Positions 13,620-19,080 of a stretch of DNA of 19,080 nt are shown here, one piece after another. Positions within the stretch are counted from its first letter, which is position 1. Each line of letters opens with the position of its first letter. Source of the DNA: an uncultured Sulfurimonas sp. (lineage in GTDB: Bacteria > Campylobacterota > Campylobacteria > Campylobacterales > Sulfurimonadaceae); the NCBI GenBank assembly GCA_937914675.1, contig CALDOC010000354.1, positions 1 through 19,080 of the forward strand, written 5' to 3'. The notes below the pieces were generated by a model. The model saw only the letters and a program-made list of their open reading frames with translations, was not told the origin of the DNA and made no database searches. Position numbers and translations under genes: made by a program.

Positions 13620-14897
13620 ATGTTAACGAAAGTCTCTTTATTTAGCTCTAAAAGAGATTTTCTTTTGGCGTCTTTCGCTATTTTATTCATAGCGACTTAC
13701 TCGCTACTTATGGAGTTTAACAACTACAAGCGACTCACTCAATTCGATTCTTCTTTGGTCACTGCGACGCTGCAAAAACAGTACGAAAAAACAAAGCTTG
13801 CAAAGAGCGGCAAAATTAAAAAATATCAAGTTCTCAAACTAAAGAGCGATGATGATTTTGTGTTTTACACAACGAGCAAGAAGAGAGTTAACGCGCACGT
13901 AGGCCAAAAAATAGAGCTTGAAATATGGGCGGGCGACATAAGTTTTTATGAGTACATGACTGGTTTTTACGCTTTTAGCAAAGTTCTTCACCTCTCTTTG
14001 GACCTATCGGCAAAAAACAGCTTGAACGTTATGATAGCTCATGAACATCAAGACAAAAATAGTACAAGCGTCTACCAAGCGCTCTATACCGCCAAACCTT
14101 TGGAGCGCGATATCCAAAACAAGTTTTCTTCGCTAGGCGTGTCTCATCTTGTCGCCATCAGCGGTTTTCATTTGAGCGTGCTATCCGCGTTGTTATTTTT
14201 TTTACTAAAACATCCATATAAATTTTTACAAAATAGATATTTTCCATACAGAAGCCATAAAGTGGACTCTTTTATCATAATAGCCGTAATTTTGCTCTCT
14301 TATCTATTGTTTTTAGATTCGCCTCCGTCGCTTCTTCGCGCATTCGTTATGCTCGTAATCGGCTTCATTCTGTACGATAGAGGCATGGAACTCATTTCAA
14401 CGCAGACGCTATTTTTGAGCGTTATTTTGCTATTGGCGCTTTTTCCGAGATTGCTTTTTAGCCTAGGGTTTTGGCTAAGCGTGGCTGGCGTGTTTTACAT
14501 CTTTTTATTTTTACTTTACTACAAAGGTTTAAGCAAGGTCTGGCAATTCGTTTTAGTGCCGTTTTGGGTCTATGTTTTGATGATTCCGTACTCCATAATC
14601 ATCTTTGGAAACTTTAGCGTTTATCATCCTCTTTCCATTGTTTGGACGTCTCTGTTTAGCGTTTTTTACCCACTGAGCATATTTCTGCATCTGATTGGTT
14701 TTGGAGATTCATTGGATGTTTTTTTAAAGTTATTGATAAATTTGGATACAAACGCGACTAAAATAGCGCTTGACGCGAAGTGGCTTGCATTTTACGTCAT
14801 TCTCTCGCTATTGGCTGTTTGGAAGAAAATTTTTTTACTCTTCACTCTCTTGAACGCTCTCTCTATTTTTATATATGCCGTCTATCAAATAACATAA
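13620..14897 (+). CDS. comEC: ComEC/Rec2-type DNA uptake channel protein
   Basis: Polytopic inner-membrane protein thought to form the channel that carries single-stranded DNA into the cytoplasm during natural transformation. It is 425 aa, with a membrane helix at about 13-32, a soluble OB-like region at about 45-115, and a hydrophobic Competence domain from about 170 onward bearing HLVAISGFHLS (176-186) and SPPSLLRAF (234-242), the two best-known signatures. It lacks the C-terminal metallo-beta-lactamase-like domain of Bacillus ComEC, as do the short forms I recall from this phylum. The ATG directly follows the dnaB stop with no ribosome site of its own, indicating translational coupling; the dnaB-comEC order is, from memory, shared with H. 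pylori. Its 3' end overlaps yihY on the opposite strand by 63 bp. Confidence 0.9.
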   Translation: MLTKVSLFSSKRDFLLASFAILFIATYSLLMEFNNYKRLTQFDSSLVTATLQKQYEKTKLAKSGKIKKYQVLKLKSDDDFVFYTTSKKRVNAHVGQKIELEIWAGDISFYEYMTGFYAFSKVLHLSLDLSAKNSLNVMIAHEHQDKNSTSVYQALYTAKPLERDIQNKFSSLGVSHLVAISGFHLSVLSALLFFLLKHPYKFLQNRYFPYRSHKVDSFIIIAVILLSYLLFLDSPPSLLRAFVMLVIGFILYDRGMELISTQTLFLSVILLLALFPRLLFSLGFWLSVAGVFYIFLFLLYYKGLSKVWQFVLVPFWVYVLMIPYSIIIFGNFSVYHPLSIVWTSLFSVFYPLSIFLHLIGFGDSLDVFLKLLINLDTNATKIALDAKWLAFYVILSLLAVWKKIFLLFTLLNALSIFIYAVYQIT

Positions 14898-15668
14898 TTT
14901 CAGGCCATAAATAAATATGATCCAAGAGACGTATATCCATAAAAACAAGAACATCACAATGGCGAAAGAACCATACATCGTCGTATATGATTTGTTCATA
15001 AACACGTAATATATAAAGGCGTTTTTGCTTACGCTAAATACGATTGAGATTATAAACGAGCTTATGGCCGAAGCTTTTGGATTTATTTTCGCGTTTGCGC
15101 CGATTTGAAAAATCAAGAAAAATAGAGCCCAAATAATGACATAAGGAACGAGAGGGAGAATGTTTAAACCAGAAGTTAAGGTGTTTGAAGCCATAAGAGT
15201 GGCGATGTAGCCAGTAATGTAAAAAGAGACGCCCAGGGCGAGCGGCGTTAAAGTGAGCATGGTCCAGTACGTCGTAACGCTATCCCAAAGACCTCTAGCC
15301 TCTGCATGAAATATTTTGTTGGCGATGTACTCGAAGTTTTTAAAAAATAGAAGAGAAGCCACTAAAATCATAGCCAAACCAATAACTCCCATCTTTGCGG
15401 AGTTCTTTAAAAAAACATCAATGTGTCCCATAAGGGCTTCAGAGTTTACAGGCATGAGGTTTGAAAATATGAAAGTTTTTATGGTTTCGTAATGCTCCTC
15501 AAAACTAGGAAGAGAGGTTAAAAGAGTCAGCATGATGAGAAGAAGAGGTATGATCGTAAAGATGGTGTAAAAGCTAAGACTAGCCGCAAAAAGCGTCAAG
15601 TCTTTGTCTATGAAAGACGTGATAAAAGGCTTGATTTTTTTGTAAATTTGCGCGGCTTTTAGTTTCAT
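14835..15668 (-). CDS. YihY/BrkB-family inner-membrane protein
   Basis: A 277-aa protein with six membrane helices at about residues 27-50, 93-110, 136-158, 171-189, 199-222 and 233-256. The opening DKDLTLFAASLSFYTIFTIIPLL and the later GLWDSVTTYWTMLTLTPLALG are family-defining. The family was once misnamed ribonuclease BN (rbn); its biochemical role is not settled, and a transport or envelope function is generally assumed. It lies 6 nt after glcD on the same strand and is the last gene of the pgbA-like > glcD > yihY unit; AAAGAAAA is a weak ribosome site, so coupling with glcD is likely. Its last 20 codons, including the acidic tail ESVQESEE, are encoded opposite the end of comEC. Confidence 0.88.
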   Translation of the reverse strand: MKLKAAQIYKKIKPFITSFIDKDLTLFAASLSFYTIFTIIPLLLIMLTLLTSLPSFEEHYETIKTFIFSNLMPVNSEALMGHIDVFLKNSAKMGVIGLAMILVASLLFFKNFEYIANKIFHAEARGLWDSVTTYWTMLTLTPLALGVSFYITGYIATLMASNTLTSGLNILPLVPYVIIWALFFLIFQIGANAKINPKASAISSFIISIVFSVSKNAFIYYVFMNKSYTTMYGSFAIVMFLFLWIYVSWIIFIYGLKLCYLIDGIYKNRESVQESEE

Positions 15669-15674
15669 TTTTCT

Positions 15675-17060
15675 TTAGTTGAGTCCCATCTTAGCGGGAT
15701 TTAAGATGTTATTGGGGTCAAACGCTTTTTTGATGGATTTGAAAAGGTTCATCTCTTCGTCCGTAAACGCCATGTGCATATAAGGCGCTTTGGCAAGGCC
15801 TATGCCATGTTCGCCCGAGAGCGTTCCACCCAAATCTATAGTTGCTTGAAAAACTTCTTCTATCGCCAAATAAGCTATTTTTACCTGCTCGGGGTCTTTT
15901 GCGTCCACCATTACGTTGGTATGTACGTTTCCATCGCCAGTGTGCCCAAAACATGGGATTTTAACATTGTATTTGTCAGCAATGGCGTAAAATTTTTCCA
16001 AAAGTTCTGGAAGAGCCGAACGCGGCACCGTTACGTCCTCGTTGAGTTTTTTGCTTCCATAAACGCTCAAAGACGGACTGGCGTTTCTTCTTGCGAACCA
16101 TAGATCTTTCGCCTCTGCGTCGTCTTTGGCGATTCTAAACTCTTTACAACCGTTTTCATTAAAAACTCTTTTTATGGTGTCGAGTTGAAAGTTCAAATCG
16201 TCTTCAAGATTTCCATCTACGTCAGTGACTAACAAAGCTCCGGCGTCAATAGGCAAGCCCTTGTGAAAAGTTTGCTCAACCGCGCGGATTGTCAAGTTGT
16301 CCAAAAACTCCATGGCGACGGGAGTGATTCCGCTCGCCATTGTTTTGTAGACCGCTTCCATCGCTTGATGAACGCTGTCAAAAATCCCCATGGCCGTTTT
16401 GGTCAGTTTTGGCTTGGGTATCAGTTTTAAAGTTATTTCAGTCAGTACGGCGAGAGTTCCCTCGCTGGCTATCAAGATGCCGCTAATGTTGTAACCCGCC
16501 ACGTCTTTTATGGTTCGTTTTCCAGCTTTAATGACGTCGCCGTTTGGTAAAACCGCGCGAGTCGCCATGACGTAATCCTTGGTTATGCCATACTTGGCCG
16601 CGCGCATTCCACCCGCGTTTTCACTGACGTTTCCGCCTATGGTCGAGTACTCTTGACTCGCTGGATCTGGCGGGTAAAAAAGTCCTACGGCTTCCACGGC
16701 TCTTTGCAAATCCATGTTTATCAGACCTGGTTGCACGATGGCTACCATGTTTTTCATGTCAATTTCAAGGATTTTGTTCATGTGTTTTTCAAAAGCCAAA
16801 ACGATTCCTCCGCTACTTGGCAACGCGCCACCCGTAAAACCGCTTCCGGCTCCACGAGGAACGATGACGATTAAGTGCTCGTTGCAGTATTTTAAAATGG
16901 CGCTGATGTCTTCTTCATGGCGAGGAAAAACAACCGCGTCGGGCTCAAAATGTTCACGCGTGGCGTCGTAAGAGTAAGCGATAAGGTGAGCTTTGTCGCT
17001 GTAAATGTTATCCGCGCCCACTATGGATGCGAAGTAGTGCAAATGCTTCATGTCAATCAT
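15675..17060 (-). CDS. glcD: FAD-linked oxidase, glycolate oxidase subunit GlcD / D-lactate dehydrogenase type
   Basis: A 461-aa flavoprotein of the FAD_binding_4 plus FAD-oxidase_C class, which oxidises 2-hydroxy acids such as glycolate or D-lactate to the keto acid. The FAD domain shows PRGAGSGFTGGALP (68-81) and PDPASQEYSTIGGNVSENAGG (131-151 region); the C-terminal domain shows GHTGDGNVH (372-380; H373, H380) and SGEHGIGLAK (415-424; E417, H418), the usual active-site and metal-binding residues. Complete length. GlcE and GlcF partners are not in the window, so the electron acceptor and exact substrate are open. The ATG at 17060 sits 1 nt after the pgbA-like stop, with AGGA (revcomp of 17068-17071) inside that gene's end, hence translational coupling. 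Confidence 0.92.
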   Translation of the reverse strand: MIDMKHLHYFASIVGADNIYSDKAHLIAYSYDATREHFEPDAVVFPRHEEDISAILKYCNEHLIVIVPRGAGSGFTGGALPSSGGIVLAFEKHMNKILEIDMKNMVAIVQPGLINMDLQRAVEAVGLFYPPDPASQEYSTIGGNVSENAGGMRAAKYGITKDYVMATRAVLPNGDVIKAGKRTIKDVAGYNISGILIASEGTLAVLTEITLKLIPKPKLTKTAMGIFDSVHQAMEAVYKTMASGITPVAMEFLDNLTIRAVEQTFHKGLPIDAGALLVTDVDGNLEDDLNFQLDTIKRVFNENGCKEFRIAKDDAEAKDLWFARRNASPSLSVYGSKKLNEDVTVPRSALPELLEKFYAIADKYNVKIPCFGHTGDGNVHTNVMVDAKDPEQVKIAYLAIEEVFQATIDLGGTLSGEHGIGLAKAPYMHMAFTDEEMNLFKSIKKAFDPNNILNPAKMGLN

Positions 17061-17061
17061 G

Positions 17062-17859
17062 TTATTTTCCTATTTCAAATTTTGTTAGTAGATGGCGTAG
17101 TTTTACGTCGCCATTTTTTATTGTCTCGTAAAGAGTCTCGTTTTTTTTGTTAAAAGTTGCCAAAAGTTCATAATAATGAGGCTCGTACTCTTTCAATTTA
17201 TCGCTGCCTTCTCCAAACCAGTTGGCTTCTATCTCATCAACTCTTGAGTAAAAAGGGAGTTTTACGCTGTCTTGAGTCAATGGAGCGTCGCTTATGCTTA
17301 AGATATGAAAACTTTTCACGTCGAGCATATACACTTTTTTATCTAAATATATAAACAATAATCCCACGCTAGTCGCCACGCTCATGTCTTCAAAATCACT
17401 TTTTAGAGGCGTTGGATGGCCGTTGAACGAGAGAATGGTTGCAAATAAGTCCGGGTGAATCCATTGGATTTTCACGCTTTTACTTATCTGGTGATATATC
17501 TCCTCGCTTGGCGCGATAAGAAGCGAACGGTTATATCCAAAAGCGAATACGGCATGGTCTCCAACTTCAACGGACCACTTTCCAGTCGGCAGAGAATTGT
17601 TTCTCAGTCCAGTGTAATCGCTTAGTTTTAGCGTAGCGGTTTGAGTCTCTTGGTCATACTGAGTCACGACCGCGTTTTTTAGGATGCTGCTGTGATTTGA
17701 ACTAACGTCATGAAAGACGAAACCGCTCATTCCAACGTCTAATTTATCGCCTTGCAACGTAGCGATTGACTTGTCTGCGTTTAAGCTAATTATAGGTGAT
17801 TTTACAATGCTCGCATTGACTCCAAAAACAATTGTGATTAGTAAAAACAGATATTTCAT
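17062..17859 (-). CDS. Secreted protein with PgbA-type N-terminal domain
   Basis: A 265-aa exported protein: signal peptide MKYLFLLITIVFGVNA, then a domain resembling the N-terminal region of the Helicobacter plasminogen-binding proteins (GDKLDVGMSGFVFHDVSSNHSSIL at about residues 37-60 and TGKWSVEVGDHAVFAFGYNRSLLIAPS further on). The following part, with DLFATILSFNGHPTPLKSDF, is also typical. H. pylori PgbA is about 450 aa, so the long lysine-rich C-terminal tail is absent; the protein does end in a lysine (FEIGK). Plasminogen binding is therefore not implied for a free-living organism; an envelope role is more likely. It leads the unit with glcD and yihY and diverges from csd3, a neighbourhood I recall from H. 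pylori. A TGATATAAT box lies 29 nt upstream. Confidence 0.78.
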   Translation of the reverse strand: MKYLFLLITIVFGVNASIVKSPIISLNADKSIATLQGDKLDVGMSGFVFHDVSSNHSSILKNAVVTQYDQETQTATLKLSDYTGLRNNSLPTGKWSVEVGDHAVFAFGYNRSLLIAPSEEIYHQISKSVKIQWIHPDLFATILSFNGHPTPLKSDFEDMSVATSVGLLFIYLDKKVYMLDVKSFHILSISDAPLTQDSVKLPFYSRVDEIEANWFGEGSDKLKEYEPHYYELLATFNKKNETLYETIKNGDVKLRHLLTKFEIGK

Positions 17860-17888
17860 GTGTACTCTTTATGGTATTAATATGTGCG

Positions 17889-17897
17889 ATTATATCA
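17889..17897 (-). promoter_or_regulatory. Extended -10 promoter of the pgbA-like-glcD-yihY unit
   Basis: Minus strand TGATATAAT (revcomp of 17889-17897), expected start near 17882, about 22 nt before the ATG at 17859. It is the third copy of this exact 9-mer in the window at a gene start. Confidence 0.6.
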
Positions 17898-17961
17898 AAC
17901 AAACCTCATACTAAGCCAAGTTTTGTTAAGATTTTACCTATTTTTATTTTAGGTTTATATT

Positions 17962-19080
17962 TTGATACGATTTTTCTTATTTTTATTACTCACAACGTCT
18001 ATTTTCGCCTCTTTAGTTCAAAGAGATAGGTTGGAAAAGGGAACGACGTACATCACTTTTTTGGAAAAAAACAAGCTCCCGTCCAAAACGCTTTATTACA
18101 ATTTAGACAAAGACGATCAGGTGCTAACCGAAGAGATAAAAGCTGGCGTGCATTATCAAATTTCGAAAGACTCCAATGGCTCTATAGAACAGATTTTACT
18201 GCCACTAAACGATGAATTGCAAATTCACATATACAAGAGCAAGGATTCCTACGCGTTTGAAGCGATACCAATCATTAGCGATACAAAAATTGAAATATTC
18301 TCCACGACGATAACGCTCTCGCCAAATTACAACATCTTAAAAGACACAGGCTCTAAAAAGTTGGCTCAAATCTTTGTGGAAGGTTTTAAACACTCCTTAA
18401 ACTTTAAAAATGGCATACAAAAAGGGGACAGGCTCGTTATGATTTATGAACAAAAGTATCGTCTTAATCAGCCTTTTTCCATGCCAAATCTTAAGTCCGC
18501 CATGATTGAGATGAACGGTAAACGCCACTTTATTTATTTGAACAAAGATGAAAGATACTATGATGAAAACGCTCACGAAGTAGAAGGATTTTTACTTGCT
18601 AGTCCCGTTTTGGGAGCTAGATTGTCATCTCGTTTTTCAAAACGAAGATGGCATCCAGTTTTGCACAAGTGGAAAGCGCACTTGGGGATTGACTACGCCG
18701 CGAGAAGCGGCACGCCCGTGAGAGCGGCGGGAAGCGGTCGCGTCCGATATTCGGCGAGAATGGGTAGTTATGGAAACCTTATAAAACTCTCTCATGCTGA
18801 TGGGTATGAAACAAGATACGCCCACTTGAAATCGTTTAAAAGAGGAATTCGCCAAGGTCAAAAGGTAAAAAAAGGTCAAGTGATAGGTTACGTGGGAACG
18901 ACGGGCCGATCGACCGGTCCACATTTGCACTTCGAGTTGCGAAAAAACGGCCGCGCCATCAATCCTCTAAGCGTTGTCCAAATTACGACTAAAAAACTAG
19001 CTGGCAAGAGTAAAACGGAATTTTTAAAACTCAAAGAAGAGTATGACAAGCAGATAGATTTGCAGCTTAAAAGCAATACG
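17962..19080 (+). CDS. csd3: M23 peptidoglycan metallopeptidase, Csd3/HdpA-like (partial, runs off right edge)
   Basis: 373 codons are present with no stop before the window ends; H. pylori Csd3 is about 400 aa, so only the C-terminal tail is missing. Csd3 trims and cuts peptidoglycan cross-links and stem peptides in the periplasm and helps set helical cell shape. A Sec signal (IRFFLFLLLTTSIFA) is followed by the Csd3-type domain with TFLEKNKLPSKTLYYNL, then VEGFLLASPVLGARLSS leading into the LytM domain. Zinc ligands are H240 and D244 (HLGID) and H323 of HLH (321-323), with H288 as a further catalytic histidine. The start is TTG (17962) after AGG at 17951-17953; an in-frame stop at 17950-17952 rules out a start farther upstream. 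Divergent from the pgbA-like gene. Confidence 0.92.
   Translation, partial: MIRFFLFLLLTTSIFASLVQRDRLEKGTTYITFLEKNKLPSKTLYYNLDKDDQVLTEEIKAGVHYQISKDSNGSIEQILLPLNDELQIHIYKSKDSYAFEAIPIISDTKIEIFSTTITLSPNYNILKDTGSKKLAQIFVEGFKHSLNFKNGIQKGDRLVMIYEQKYRLNQPFSMPNLKSAMIEMNGKRHFIYLNKDERYYDENAHEVEGFLLASPVLGARLSSRFSKRRWHPVLHKWKAHLGIDYAARSGTPVRAAGSGRVRYSARMGSYGNLIKLSHADGYETRYAHLKSFKRGIRQGQKVKKGQVIGYVGTTGRSTGPHLHFELRKNGRAINPLSVVQITTKKLAGKSKTEFLKLKEEYDKQIDLQLKSNT

Noticed and set aside
15718..16971. Open frames overlapping glcD on both strands
   Set aside because: glcD has all its motifs; the others show low-complexity, unnatural composition.
17062..17859. Plasminogen-binding virulence factor
   Set aside because: Only the N-terminal domain is present and the lysine-rich tail is absent; the name describes Helicobacter homologues, not a demonstrated activity here.
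18637..18930. 97-codon antisense frame opposite csd3
   Set aside because: It mirrors the M23 catalytic domain coding strand; no ribosome site or recognisable protein.
1..19080. Mobile element, prophage, CRISPR or defence island
   Set aside because: No integrase, transposase, Cas, restriction-modification or toxin-antitoxin genes, no terminal repeats and no spacer arrays are visible; gene order is core-like.
1..19080. GAATTC-type DNA uptake signal enrichment linked to comEC
   Set aside because: Several GAATTC sites are visible, but in AT-rich DNA I cannot show an excess by eye, so no uptake-sequence claim is made.

Overview
The window reads as a chromosomal segment of a Campylobacterota (Epsilonproteobacteria) bacterium, most like Sulfurimonas or a close relative. 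The evidence is AT-rich DNA; a glutamine synthetase N-terminus, DnaB, ComEC, Csd3 and PgbA-N-like protein of the type found in this phylum; promoters with good -10 boxes but no clear -35; and gene neighbourhoods (dnaB-comEC; csd3 / pgbA-like / glcD; fliD-fliS-fliT-like) that, from memory, also occur in Helicobacter. No 16S rRNA or species marker is present, so the genus is an inference.

Layout. 1-55 is the start of glnA (minus), diverging from a flagellar cluster: fliD (filament cap), fliS (flagellin chaperone) and a small FliT-like gene overlapping fliS; two sigma28-like promoters fit this. The FliT-like gene meets a short-chain dehydrogenase tail to tail (11-bp overlap). Diverging from that, a HAD-IIB phosphatase overlaps a FHS-family sugar/H+ symporter (3171-5250), probably a small sugar uptake unit. 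A stand-alone AroQ-type chorismate mutase (5272-5565, minus) follows, then an intergenic region that may hold a small plus-strand RNA, a 68-aa orphan gene and an RNA-binding CvfB-like protein (minus).

7013-10232 is the str cluster rpsL-rpsG-fusA, with structured intercistronic spacers; neither rpoBC (on the left) nor tuf (on the right) adjoins it. Next come a secreted coiled-coil protein of unknown function, bpt (N-degron leucyl-transferase, minus), a small membrane protein, and dnaB-comEC (replicative helicase plus DNA-uptake channel, zero spacing). A minus-strand operon pgbA-like > glcD > yihY (17859 to 14835) runs into comEC with a 63-bp coding overlap. The window ends inside csd3, a periplasmic M23 peptidoglycan peptidase (17962 to the right edge).

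The region is mainly housekeeping and core-genome content: I see no transposase, integrase, CRISPR, restriction system, rRNA or tRNA. No gap exceeds 300 bp. I did not find a convincing new multi-gene system. The points most worth a second look are the possible 5657-5720 small RNA with an inverted repeat around its -10, the structured spacers of the str cluster, the 63-bp convergent comEC/yihY overlap, a possible leaderless HAD transcript, and a strong codon-junction bias (NNC before GA/GC/GT, NNT before GG).
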